A stretch of 64,000 bases of DNA from positions 5,689,501 through 5,753,500 of the forward strand of contig OX359265.1 in assembly GCA_947179155.2 (NCBI GenBank), given 5' to 3'. Below, in pieces: positions 1 to 12,604 of this stretch. Source of the DNA: Hedera helix. Lineage: Eukaryota; Streptophyta; Magnoliopsida; Apiales; Araliaceae. The position numbers and the translations under genes were made by a program. Position 1 is the stretch's first letter; each line of letters begins with the position of its first letter. The notes beneath the pieces are model-generated. The model was not told where the DNA came from and searched no databases. It saw only the letters and a program-made list of their open reading frames with translations.

Positions 1-1790
1 ATAATAAATAAAATTCACATTTATGAGTAAATTAATTATTTTTATTATAATATTACTTGCCTTTAATAATTATCCAGCTATCAGAAGTCAAACATGGCAT
101 CTACAATTAATCATGTAAGGATAATTTTTAGTAAATGAGTAATTTTATGTATATAAATTATGTATAAACAGTTATGAACAAATATTATTATATTAAATAA
201 TATAAAAATAAATAAATCTTATTAAGAATTAAATGATAGGACCCATATTTTATTTTACTTTTCATTTATACACAATTGTTAATACATTTTAAGAATTTTG
301 TTATACGTAATGATTCTATGTAAAATAGTGAATTTTATATTTTAATTATCTTATAGAATCTATCATTTTATAAAAAAATATTATATAAATTATTATTTAG
401 ATCATTACATATAACAAAACTCACATTTTAACTTCTAATACGAATCAAAGTCAAATAATATTTAGGACATTTGTACAATTATTTCATGTTTATCCATTAT
501 TCGCTTTTGCAATCTCTTTCATGACATACTAATTTAGATATTAATAAATGCACACTTTTGATTTTGATATTTGTACATTATATATATATATATATAAAGT
601 TGTTATACATAAGCTATTATAATATTATACAACACTTAATTTATGATGTGTAAATATAAATATTCATTAGGTTTTATAATAAAGATACTTATTTAGTTTT
701 ATGAGGCTAGTTTATAAAATTGCAAAATAATTAATTTTATTTTTAAAACATGAAATTTGTACAGATATTATACACCTCTTCTCAATTAATATTTGGGCCA
801 TTTGCATAATTATTTATGCTTATCAGTTATTCACTTTTGTGATATGTTTAATGATATTTTTTATTTCTATTTATTCATCCTGTTCAACAAAAAGATATTA
901 TTTGAATTTATAAATTTTAGAGTTATTTTTCTTCTTTATTTTATTTTTATATTCTCTCTCAGTACATAGAAAATAAGTTCATGTAATAAAAATATAATAT
1001 AATTTTTTTATTTATTTCTTACATTAAAGATAGATGCACATCGATTACCCCGTTAAATTAGAAATGGTCATAAAGCTTCTGACCTCTCTTGGACAAACTA
1101 GGCTTGATCAACCACCAAAACCAAACATATTAATTTATTTATTTATTTTTATTATTATATTTTATCATCAGTATTTAAGGAATACTTGAATAATGAAAAA
1201 TATAACCGTGAACAAATAGTAATTTTGTATATAATTTATAAGAATTTAATATTTTTACAAAATCATGAAAGTGGTACGTATTTATTATTCAAGTGATTAC
1301 TTTTTTTATTGTGAAATTATTATTTTTACTTGTAAATATATATATATATATCTACTACATTTACTCTATAAAAACAATTTATTTTCTATTTTTAGAATCA
1401 ATTCTCCTAAATTCAAATCTTCAATATTGTTAATAAAATATTATCTAATAAGCGCTATTATTTTAAAATTCTATCGTCTTTATAATTAAATAAGACAATT
1501 AATATTAACATAAATGATTTTTCTTTATCTTTTATTCTCGCATTGACCGAAAACTGATCTCAAAGGAATTGTGTCCATTTGATACGAGTCGTCATCTTTG
1601 TCGAATAAAAACGATGTCGTCATATCAATAACGATTGCTAAAATTGTTAAATATCACTATGATAATTATAAAAGTATCATAAAAATATAATTTTAATATG
1701 ACGACACATATGACAATATCAATAATCTAAATTAATTATATTAATTTTATCCCACATTAGCTTGATTAAAAAGATGGAATTGGAAAAAAT
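1..1790. other. AT-rich intergenic region
   Basis: Very AT-rich sequence with short (TA)n runs, for example near 580-597. Open frames here are short and consist of low-complexity I/Y/F/K residues, as expected by chance in AT-rich DNA. Apart from one diverged duplication, nothing recognisable was found. The last few hundred bases probably contain the promoter of the gene starting at 2251. Confidence 0.7.
457..857. repeat. Diverged direct duplication of about 70 bp
   Basis: Bases 457-527 and 788-857 align along their length with scattered substitutions. Both begin AATATTT, then read GG(A/C)CATTTG, a TTATTCRCTTTTG core and a final ATGAYAT. The copies are about 330 bp apart. They could be remnants of an old mobile element or of a local duplication; no coding content is visible. 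Confidence 0.55.
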
Positions 1791-1799
1791 TATAAATAG
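1791..1799 (+). promoter_or_regulatory. Candidate TATA box for the GGNBP2-like gene
   Basis: TATAAATAG lies 460 bp upstream of the start codon at 2251. It is followed by a pyrimidine-rich CT-repeat leader (about 1910-1945), which is common in plant 5' UTRs. Transcription would start near 1820-1830, giving a leader of roughly 425 nt if no leader intron is removed. The spacing and context are convincing, but there is no transcript evidence. Confidence 0.5.
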
Positions 1800-1951
1800 T
1801 GGGAAGTGTAAATGTGTAATGGTAACGTAACAGTAGCTTCATCTTTTTAATTTTTAATTTTTAATTTAACCGTGCGCAATCGCTACGGTTGTTTTAGCTT
1901 TCAAGGCTCAAATTCTCTCTCCTCTTGTTCTCTTCTCTCTACATATAACAA

Positions 1952-2247
1952 ATGCAGAACCAAATCTCATCAGCGAAAACCCCTACGTCGCCTCTTTCTC
2001 TATATCTCTTTCATTCTCTCTCTAACTTCTCGATTTTGTTCGATCGTTCCAATTAAAATTCACCGTATTATATCGATCTAAAAATAATCAACTTTTTTTC
2101 GATCCGATAAGCGTCGAATCCATAGATGAATGATTGTGTAAATCACGCATTTAAGTATAGGATTTATATCGAATTATCCTGTTTTTGTTGTTTATTGGAG
2201 GTGGAATTGTAATGGAAGCATTGGTTAATGAATCTAAGAGAGTTTGA
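1952..2247 (+). other. Three upstream ORFs in the leader of the GGNBP2-like gene
   Basis: Short AUG-initiated ORFs lie at 1952-2056 (34 codons), 2126-2212 (28 codons) and 2212-2247 (11 codons). The second and third share a base in a TAATG stop-start overlap. The third is in frame with the main ORF and stops one codon before the main AUG at 2251. If the leader is transcribed unspliced, this arrangement should limit translation of the main ORF and make it depend on reinitiation. Leader splicing could remove some of them. Confidence 0.5.
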
Positions 2248-2250
2248 AAG

Positions 2251-5200
2251 ATGCCAGGATTAGCGCAGAGAAATGATAGTAATCAATTTAATAACGTTGC
2301 GACGTCGTTATCATGCTCGAATGGAACAGTTTCTGTTAATGGATTTTGGTCTAAACATAGGGGCGATGTTAGCTACAATCAGCTCCAGAAGGTACTGGAT
2401 TTTTTTTTATTAATTTGTAATTTTCAATGTAATTGTCTATCTGAATTCGTTTTGCAGTATGTAAATTTTGTTGTCTTGGCCTTCAAGTAATTTTTGATTG
2501 ATTAGTTTTGAGTTAAATTTTGGATCTTAAAGTCCAAAAATTAGAATGGTGTTTTTTTGAGGTTATTTATGTGTGGAAAATTGTGTTTTTTAGCTGTTAG
2601 TGTTTTCTAATTGGATTTTGAGTGTGTGATTCATCAGATGCAATTTGTATTTTTATCTGCTAGTTGAGGTTCAAGGTTTGCCATTTTAAACATATATACA
2701 GTGTACTGTTGTATGGGTACTATAATCTTGTGTGGATACTGAACATAGAATTTTGTTACTTGTTTTGGAATAATTACCATTTGCAGAATTAGAATTATGT
2801 TTTGCATTCACTTTAACAGATAAGAAAATGGAATTACTGGAGTGTGAGTGTAAAGTTGCCTTCTTGTTTTTTGAGTTGTGTTAGTACCCAAAATATGATA
2901 TGAAACAGCTATCCATCCACATTCCACAGCAAAAAAGCATGGTATATAGCAATGTAATTGCCTTGTCTTCTTCCTCAAAATTAGAACTCAATGTGATATT
3001 ACTTCCCTTCCTTTATTTCTCGATCAATTTGGATAGAATTAACAATCAATGATTAGGATTGAACAGGATTCTTTTTTATCTGTATTTTTAATTAATGATA
3101 AATCTTAAAATATGCACTTTAACAACTGATAAGAGCTGTGTTTTTTGTGCTGTAGTTTTGGAGCGAGCTGTTACCACAAGCTCGTCAGGAACTCTTGAGA
3201 ATTGATAAACAAACCCTTTTTGAGCAAGCTCGTAAGAACATGTACTGTTCTAGATGTAATGGGTTGCTGCTCGAAGGTTTTTTTCAGATTGTCATGTATG
3301 GGAAATCGTTGCAGCAGGAGGGAGCTGTTGGGCATCTTCCTTGCAACAGACTAGGAACATTGAAAAATAAAAACGATGGTGATTTGTGCATCACAATTGG
3401 GTGTCAAGATGATGTGCAGGATCCATCTGTCCACCCTTGGGGAGGTCTGATCACTACTAGAGATGGGATGCTTTCCCTTTTGGATTGCTATTTGTATTCA
3501 AAATCTCTTAAGGGGATTCAAAATGTAGTCACCTATCTACGTTCATTGATCATTTGTCTTCCTTTTCTCACCTTGTTTGTTAACTTATTGTACATTACCT
3601 TTGGCTTGAATCAGGTCTTTGACAGTGCTCGTGCAAGAGAAAGGGAGAGGGAGTTGCTTTATCCTGATTCTTGTGGTGGTGGAGGTCGAGGATGGATCAG
3701 TCAAGGAATGGCTGGTTATGGCAGAGGACATGGAATGAGGGAAACATGTGCATTGCATACTGCCAGACTTTCTGTTGACACTTTGGTTGATTTTTGGTCG
3801 GCACTAGGAGAAGAAACTCGACAATCCCTTCTAAGGATTAAAGAGGAGGATTTTATTGAACGGCTGATGTACAGGTTTGTGTCTGGCTTTCTCTCCCCTA
3901 TTATCTATCAAATAGCTTAAAAAGAAGAATTAAGTAGGGTGATTTGCAACCTTCTGTTATTCTGCGTATACATGTACAACAAAACTCTTAATTGTATTGC
4001 TTCTGGAGATGTAATATAGTATGTTTGAGGAACAAGTCAACTGTGGAGTGAAAGGATTGCTATTTTTTGATGATATCAATCCCTTTCTTCCTCTTCTTTA
4101 GGATAGGGTATTATTTCTTGCATCGCTTTTGCCTTGGACTATGGGAGCTTTTAGAGGAGTTACTATTACAGATTTTCATAGAGATTAGTTCAGTAGTTTT
4201 CTTTATTTTCCCACTTGTATTCTTTGGAAGTCTCATGGTCCTTCCTTTTTGTATTCTCTCTTCTATCTAATAAAACTTCTTTTACCTAAAAAAGAAGTTT
4301 TAGGACCAAGTGAAGTCATGTTGTGGAGGTTCTAGGGGATCCACTATTGTCCTTAATTTGTTTCACTTATTGTTGATTAGTGGAATGGAGTTCCATGATG
4401 TATGCTATTGGCTAATAATGATGGTTTAAATGTTAGAACTAAATCAGTGTTCTTGCTGGGTTAAGCGATTAGGACAAAAACATAACATGTGGAATGTAAC
4501 TTTTAAAGAAATTAAACATCAGGCGATGCCATAGAGTCAACTGTTTATTGTTTAGAATCAATTAAGAGAATATGACTTGGACATAACATATGGTAAGTAA
4601 CTTTAAAAGAGATAAATCATTGCCAAGTAGGTAGTACAGATCAAACATCAAGAGATGCAAAGCAACGAGGCAACTGTTTAGTTGGGAAAGGCTATTTGTT
4701 GAGTTGAATTGGTACATATTTTAAATTGAAAGGGCAAAAACTTAGCCAGAAAAGGTTGGTTAGAACTTATTTAGGCAGAGTTATTGGTATTGGAAAGCAA
4801 GGCTGTGGAGATTTTTAGGCAGAATGTTATAGTCGCTAAAGATTGGTTGGTGGACCTTTAACATTTCAAAATGGGGAACCAAGGCTTTTGCGATGATCCA
4901 TAGGCTTTGCCAGTGTTGTGATATTGTGAATGTTTTTTCTTTCTTCATCTATTATTAAATTGTCCTAATAAGTTCTTTAGGTTTTGATTAAGTTGGCTAC
5001 AGTACTGTTGGTTGAGTTTTACTCTCGTGGTCACCAAAGAACTACTAAAGTAGTATAACAGTCTAAAAGAAGAGATTTAAAACCACGTAATATTTTTTTA
5101 CCAGATAACTAAAGCACTTTGAAATAAGAGGATTCCAGAGGAAAAAAGTCAAAAGACTAGAAATTTGATGTGGATCATATACTTAGTTTATACCTTGTCA

Positions 5201-8200
5201 AACAAATGATGTAGTCATATGTGACAGGTTTGACAGCAAGAGGTTTTGTAGAGACTGCAGAAGGAATGTTATTCGAGAGTTCAAGGAATTGAAGGAGCTG
5301 AAGCGTATACGAAGAGAACCTCGCTGCACTAGTTGGTTTTGTGTAGCAGATACGAGCTTCCAGTATGAGGTGCATTTTGCTACTTCTGATACAAACCTGC
5401 TCACACAAGCTCACATCTCACACACTCTTATCTAAACTTCAGTTGCAGTTGGAGTTTCTTATAATTGTTCTAATTTTAGACCATTAGAACTGTGGTCTAA
5501 ATGATTCGGTCGCATGTCCCAGTCTTGTTATTCTAAGTAGTATTTATTTTGCAACAAGAGTAATGTAATTTTATTTTTTTGTTCTCTAGGTATCCCATGA
5601 CACAGTCCAAGCTGATTGGCACCAATCCTTCATAGACACTTTTGGAACATACCATCACTTTGAATGGGCAGTTGGAAGTGGAGAAGGAAAATCTGACATT
5701 TTGGAGTTTGAAAATGTTGGCTTAAGTGGAAGGGTCCAAGTGAATGGTCTTGATCTTAGTGGTTTGAGTGCATGCTATATCACTCTAAGGGCATGGAAAA
5801 TGGATGGACGCTGCACCGAACTTTCAGTGAAAGCTCATGCATTAAAGGGGCAACAATGCGTTCATTGCAGGCTCGTGGTTGGTGATGGTTTTGTCACAAT
5901 TACAAGAGGAGAAAGCATTAGAAGGTTTTTTGAGCATGCTGAAGAGGCTGAGGAAGAAGAGGTAGTCAAATTCTGTGAGGCTTAATGTCTTTCTTTTTTG
6001 GGTGTTTGAAAATTACTTTACTTTTACATTACCTCTCTTTCATGGCCCATAATGCCATTTCATTTACAGGATGATGAATCCGTGGACAAGGATGGAAATG
6101 ATCTGGATGGAGAATGCTCCCGACCCCAGAAACATGCGAAGAGTCCTGAACTTGCAAGGGAATTTCTTCTAGATGCTGCAACTGTTATTTTCAAGGAACA
6201 GGTTCGTTCCGTCTTTTTACTGACAATATTCCGTTGTAACCTTTGTTTTTTATTTTAAGATAAAATTTAGTCTTTATTTTAATGTCATATATATCTGTCC
6301 ATCTCTATTTATGAGGAAAGGCCAATCGATCAACCCACCAGCTTTGAGGTCACAGTGGCCAGTAAATTACTATTCAACTAATGAGGGTGGAAGGGGGGGT
6401 TTGTATATTTTCTTTGACCTGCAGTTGATATTGTAACCAGTTATGATGGTGTCTCCATTTCCTGAATACCCATGCAATGACTTTGTGCTTAACTATGAAT
6501 ATGTAGATAAGACGAGTTACCTTCGAAAGTCTTATGGTATCAATCATCCTTGATATCCTATAGTTGAAGAAAGTTACAGTTAAGATGTACAGAGGTGTTG
6601 AACTGTTTGTAACCTTATGTTTTTTGTGCTAATGCATCATTCAAAATTTGGTTCTTCTCTTATATTTACCTACATGTGACCATGCATGCCTATGTTAACT
6701 GTTAGATTGTATGTGGGTTTACCCACACGTGTATGCAAATATATGCATGCATGTTTGGATGTTTTATAATGCATATTCTCTGCAGGTTGAAAAGGCATTC
6801 AGAGAAGGGACAGCGCGACAAAATGCACACAGCATTTTTGTATCTCTTGCACTAAAATTGCTAGAAGAACGTGTTCATGTTGCATGCAAGGAAATTATCA
6901 CATTGGAAAAACAGGTAATAGTAACTATTCATAGAGAGATCTTCTATTTCCTGAGGGATTATCCTGATTTCCTGGTTAATTTATGTCAATAGATGAAACT
7001 TCTTGAAGAAGAAGAGAAGGAAAAGCGTGAGGAAGAAGAACGAAAGGAAAGGAAGAGAATGAAAGAAAGGGAAAAAAAACTCCGAAGAAAAGAGAGATTA
7101 AGGGAGAAGGAAAAAGACAAAGAGAAGAAATGTTCTCAAATGAACCAGCATGTAACTCCTGATGTTACAATTGAAGAATCAACACCAAGTGTTGATCAGG
7201 AGCCAGTCATTGGCAATGAGGATCTAACAATCGGTGAAACAGATGAAGTTATTTCATCCAGGCCTGCATCCCCAGATAATCGAGTTGAGCAGTTTTTAAA
7301 TGGGTATATCAGTTCAAATATGCAAAACCACTCGGACGACAGCCCCGATGGGGTCTTTGCCGCTATCAAAGATGAGAATGGTTCATTTGGAGTGGACAGC
7401 TCAAAATATTCTCGTCGGAAACTGAAATTTCGGAAAGAATTTCAACTGGATGCAACCCCAAAATGGTCTGACAGAAGGAGGTTTGCAGTTGTTTCCGAAA
7501 GTGGGGGCGTGGTTAGCAAGTCTGAGCAAAGATATCCTGGTGATTATTTTGAAACTTCTTCGAGGACTATAATTGGACTGAATAAGCAATCAAGAAGTAA
7601 TTCTGCAAAGTCCAATCCTAGAACCAGTGGCCCTAAATTTGCCGAGAGGTTGCACGGTTCCAACAGGGTGAATGACAGATATGACTTCCATGCTTGCAGC
7701 TGTTACCAGCACAATGATTACAGAGCAAAGGCAGATTCACATTGCTCAACCCGAGTAGGTCGCGATGGCAAATCTGTTTGTAAATCTGAATCTGCTTCAG
7801 ATATTTCCAAACCATATTATTGTGGAAACAAGTACATTCAAGTGGATTATATGCGCGATAGTGGTGGAAGACCTAAAACCAAATTTATTGGAGGGAACAA
7901 TCCTTCTAGCAGAGATTCACCTCATACCAAGCAAGTCTGGGAACCTATGGAATCACAGAAGAAGTACCCCCGAAGCAACTCAGATTCTGATGTTACCCTG
8001 AGATCTACTTTCAGCCCTGAAGCTACCGAACCTGGCAAACCTCTTGAATCGTCTGGTGCCATTAGTTGTGATGAAGTCGGTGGAAATACTGTTGAAAAAA
8101 AAAATGAGGACAATGATTTAAAGGAATCAAGACCATATAGGTCGGGAATGGACAAGAATTGCCAGAATGGATTCCATTTTGAAGCAAAACCCTCTCAGTA

Positions 8201-9293
8201 CTTAAAGGAAGCAACAGATGAGGAATCTGAGACGTGTCCTATGACATCATCTTCTTTAACTGGGACTACAGACCCATCTATGAGCAGCACATCCAATTCT
8301 GATAGCTGCTCATCATGCCTTAGTGAGGGGGACAGCAATGGGTCCTCTTCAAATCCCCAAAATCCCGAATCCTCATCCACGTCCGATTCAGAAGATGCGA
8401 GCCAACACTCAGAAGTAAGAGAAACTTCACGAGGCCTTCAGAATGGCTTTCACGAATGTCAAGAAGTTGGGTTGGATAAAAAGCAAAGTGCAGATGGAGG
8501 TGAGCCTTTAAACAATAGTGCAGTGGACATTGGAGGAATCAAAGCCCAAGGAAATATACCAACAAAAATTGTCCAAAAGTATGACAATGGAAATCCAAAC
8601 TTTAGTAATATGGGTTCCCAACCTCAAGGTATTATTCCACCATTGCACTCCCAAAGCATACCCTATCCAATGTTTCAACCTCCTTCATTGGGTTATTATC
8701 ATCAAACTCCAGTATCATGGCCAGCAGCAGCTCCTGCAAATGGTTTGATGCCTTTGCCCCACCCCAATCACTATGTATTTGCTAGTCCTTTCAGTTACAG
8801 TATGAATGGGAATTCCCATTTCATGCAATATGGCAGTCTACAAAATTTGGCCCCTCCCATCCTTAATGCTGCCCAGGTGCCAGTTTACCGGCCAATTGCC
8901 CAGACCAATGGCATTAACTCCAAGGAGCATATCAAGCCTTTTGACCTAGGCAGGGTCAAAGACGCTCATCATGAAGCTAATATGCAGAGGATCGTTTCAA
9001 CAGGACAGGGTCCAAAGGAAGCACAGCCAAATCCAGAAGGCGAGCCAAATGGGAACTCTGACAAATCACATGCTGGAAATACGGGCTTCTCCCTTTTTCA
9101 TTTTGGTGGTCCAGTAGCTCTTGCAAATGGTTATAAATCAGATCCTCTGCCATTGAAGGAAGCTGTTGGTGATATTTCTTCAAATAAATCTGCAGATCCT
9201 ATTGTTGGCGATCAGACCTGCAATAAGAAAGAGGCTATTGAAGAATACAATCTGTTTGCGGCTAGTAATGGCATAAGGTTTTCATTCTTCTAA
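2251..9293 (+). CDS. Gametogenetin-binding protein 2-like protein, 8 coding exons
   Basis: Exons are 2251-2391, 3156-3524, 3615-3874, 5228-5369, 5590-5961, 6070-6201, 6786-6914 and 6993-9293. All introns are GT-AG and the frame stays open, giving about 1,281 residues. The N-terminal third has the layout of the animal GGNBP2 family: an early CxxC motif (residues about 78-81), a WxxL...RFCxDC motif (C264 and C267) followed by a basic helix, then a conserved region up to an extremely Lys/Glu-rich helix at about 516-562. The plant protein adds a long, Ser-rich, probably disordered C-terminus with a Pro/His/Tyr-rich patch. The molecular function in plants is not established; animal members are nuclear or cytoplasmic zinc-binding adaptor-like proteins. 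The family call comes from remembered motif order, not a search. Introns 2392-3155 and 3875-5227 hold no other recognisable feature. Confidence 0.8.
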
Positions 9294-11029
9294 TTTAATG
9301 TCTGAGAAGGTTTGAGGCGGCTGCCCGATATATCAGTCCCTATTCTCTTTGTATCCAAGTAATGGAAGTTTGAGCATTTGGTAATTTGGTACACAATAAT
9401 CTCCCCCCACAAAAAAAAAATTAGCAACTCTTTATGCTTTAGTTGATTTGTCTTGTTTTATTTGATTTATCTCATTATTTTCCCTTTAGAGAGAGTTTGA
9501 GAAAGTATCATAATATTTGAAGGTTTTCTGTACGAGTTTTTCATGATTAATGAAGCGGTTGTTTGCATGATCTGTCTCTGTATTGTTTTCTGGAACAGAA
9601 ACATTCATGTACAGTGCTGCTTTTGGATGATATAGACTTTTATTAGTTTTCTTCAGTTTGCTTTGGGTCATTTTGCACTTGTTTAGTGATTTTAAATTTA
9701 TGTTCGTCTTCAGCTTCTTTGAAGATGCATTTGCTTTAGTTTATTATGTTTTGAGAAAGCAAATTCGATCTATTTTATTTTGAGGTATTTATTTGGGGTC
9801 CAGAGTCCACCTATGGACCGGAGAGAATCCTCTCCCCTTACAGCCACCAAGCATTGGTATTCACAAGCAGCCAGTACCAGCTTTCCCAAAATAAGGGTAG
9901 ATCTGCTGCTTACTGCTCAGGGAAACATCTGACTCGTACTATTGTAATTCAAGTATTCTGTGCATCTCTCTGATCTCCTTTCTTTCTCTTCGTCCCATTT
10001 TTGGCTTTGAAAGGTATTCTGAAGAGGAAGACTTCTAAAACCATAATTACTTTGTGTTTAAAAATATGGAAAAGATACATAAAGCAAAGATAGAACAAGC
10101 TTGTTGAAAGCATAGTTGGCTTTATAAAGTTTTACAGAATCAAAAATCAAGCATTACATCATAAATACAGTCAAATTTTATGGTCTACCTGTTAGCAAGA
10201 AGTCAAAAATTCAGCAAGTGCGTTTCAGAAAATTCAAATGTATGTTTTCCCTTAGGTTTCCCCTAGTTTCCATCGAGGCTTCCCCTAGGCTCCTATGATT
10301 GAAATGTATCTCTGAATGTACAATATTGTAATAGTATATGTTCTAAAAAATAAAAAATAAAAAAATTTATGGCCTTTCATGTGCCTTCTTTCTTTTCCTT
10401 TTACCTTCCCTTCTTGGTCACTAACTTCCGGAAGTTTCAAAATAACCCCATTTGGCATCTCTATGGAAGCATCTCAATTCAACTAGATAACGCATGTTTT
10501 TCATTTCGCAAATAGATAACAGATAAATAAAGGTGTTATTTTTCTCATAAGATGTTCTAGGATGGAGGACTACTGAAAAAGTCTTATTATTTATTTCAAC
10601 AAGGTTGGCGCATTTTACATTTATGGAAGATGTATTATCAAAAAATTTCTTAGCATACTGCTCTGTTTGGAATGCTCATTTCTGAACGCCTTTCTAGCTC
10701 ATGCCCCCTTTATTTTACAGAGAATGATTCTTAGAAGAATATTTCTGAGAAAAATGTGTGCAATTTTCTGGAAAATGACTTGCCCAGTTGAAACAAGAAA
10801 TTACAAAAACTTAGTTGATTACAAGGAACCATTGTGAATTACAGAATCTTGACCAAACGGCCTTCGTTTCTATTTTCTTGTGCAAGCAAAAGAACTAATT
10901 AAGCAGGAGGTGAAACAAGCAGCAAAATTTGAATCCAATTCACAGCTCTTGTATATAAAATTGTTGCCTATATAAACTCTCCCTTTATAACAATCCCAAC
11001 ACTCTTCGTAGGAGACAGTTTTACTTCTA
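9294..11029. other. Intergenic region between convergent genes
   Basis: This region holds the 3' UTRs of the two convergent genes. It has A-rich tracts at 9409-9420 and around 10345-10365, and no recognisable gene or element. Polyadenylation sites cannot be placed with confidence. Confidence 0.6.
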
Positions 11030-12067
11030 TCAACTTTTTGCCTTGAATTTCAAAACAGCCAGGTAAAAACCAGGCTCATCCACAAACTCGGTCATCTCAA
11101 AGGAATGATCAGCAGCAGCATTCTCCAATGTCATCTTATCTGGCAAGTTGGAGACTATAACATCAGAATGCTGTTGCCATTGCTGAACAAGCACTTCCCT
11201 CCCTTCTGGAAGACTGATAACAAGTCTTGAGCCTGTAAAACCTAATGTCAGAATCTCAATAGTTCTTAAACAACAATCATGAGCTTAAAGGGACAACTTG
11301 GGGTCAGTTTTATTTTATTTATTATTTGTATCAAACAATTTACATTTCAACTTAAGATAAAACATATATCCAATGGGCAATCTTTTTTTTTTTTAATTTA
11401 AATTTGCTAATGATACATAGTCAAATGAAAGATAATGTGTATTAAATTCAACATTACCTGGCAAACATCTTTTGGCAAGTGATTCAAAAACTTGACCAAG
11501 TTCAAAGGGTAAAGCGGGCAAGAAGTAGAGAAACACAACATCAAAAGATGACCATTTTTCTGGTAAATATATCAGTTCTCCTTGCCAGCAATTAACCTTG
11601 TCATACTTCTCCTTGATGCAGGCTAATGTCAAAAGTGAGTAATGGACAACAAGCAATTGTTGACAAGGTGAAGAATCAACCATCTGATCCACAAATCCTT
11701 CAGAACCAATTGAAACCAAAACCTTTGAAGTCTCCTTAATCTCTCCAGCAGAGATGATCCTGTCAGTCTTCTTTTTGTTTGCCTCACCAGTAGTTGTATT
11801 GTCGGTCTCAAGAAATGACCAATCTTTCTCTACGAAATCTTCAAAATTGATGACAGAGATTGCACCCTCATTTGAAGGAGTTACAGCATTAATTGATGGC
11901 TGATGGTCGCTTGAGGAATGATGCAAAATGAAAGAAGAGAAGCAATGACTAATGGACGAATAACGATAACAGCATGTATAACGAGGCTCTAAACGATGAG
12001 AAGATGCACGATGATGAAGAGGTAGTGTAATGGGGAGGAGAGGCGAAGATAAAAACAGAGAACTCAT
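11030..12067 (-). CDS. Putative plastid-targeted methyltransferase-like protein, 2 exons
   Basis: Exon 1 is 12067-11458 and exon 2 is 11232-11030. The GT-AG intron splits a Gly codon, and the joined frame encodes about 270 residues. The N-terminus (about 60 residues) is rich in Ser, His and Arg and poor in acidic residues, as in chloroplast transit peptides. The core reads like the second half of a Rossmann-type class I methyltransferase fold: a VLVSIGSEGF strand, a QLLVVHYS strand, FDVVFLYFLPALP as the strand-4 region, and GSRLVISLPEG as strand 5 just after the splice junction. A canonical GxGxG loop is not obvious, so catalysis and substrate are unknown. Exon 1 read without splicing ends soon after the donor, which supports the intron. 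The gene is convergent with the GGNBP2-like gene. A further upstream exon is possible (see 13496-13690). Confidence 0.7.
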
Positions 12068-12567
12068 TGGGAAAACTAATAGAATTTCCAGCTGCTGTAT
12101 TCTACGTCAAAGGTGAGCAATTTTGAACTCTTTTTTTATCTTTTTCAGGAAGGTAAAAATTTGGGATGTCTATGTGATACTTGACCTCTAGACCAACGAA
12201 TGCTGCCAGGGCCCTATGTTCTGGCAGCCCTTATCCTTGTCCTTTTATCTCTTCATCCGTATTCTGAAGAAACTATCACTTTATTCTATGCCCCTGTAAT
12301 CATATAAACACCCAAATTTTAACAAAAAGTTCTGTGACAGAGAAAAGTAATGATACAAGATCTTCAGTCAGTATTTCTTAAAATGAAGATGCCAATGACA
12401 TGATTTTCATTCTATTAAAAAGGAAGGACAAAAAAAGGTCCACGTGACTATAGCATTACTACGGAAATAAATGGCAGTACCAATTATGAATTGTTATAAC
12501 CATATGCCAGTAACTAAGGAACCAAGAAGCCATGCTACTTCAAGTTAATGTATTCTTATTTCAGCTT

Positions 12568-12604
<37 letters not shown>

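Noticed and set aside
1872..2081. 69-codon ORF in the GGNBP2-like leader
   Set aside because: It does not begin with ATG and lies in the CT-rich leader. The ATG-initiated uORFs listed are better supported.
7401..9183. Several antisense ORFs over the last exon of the GGNBP2-like gene
   Set aside because: They are shadows of a long open sense exon with no recognised motif.
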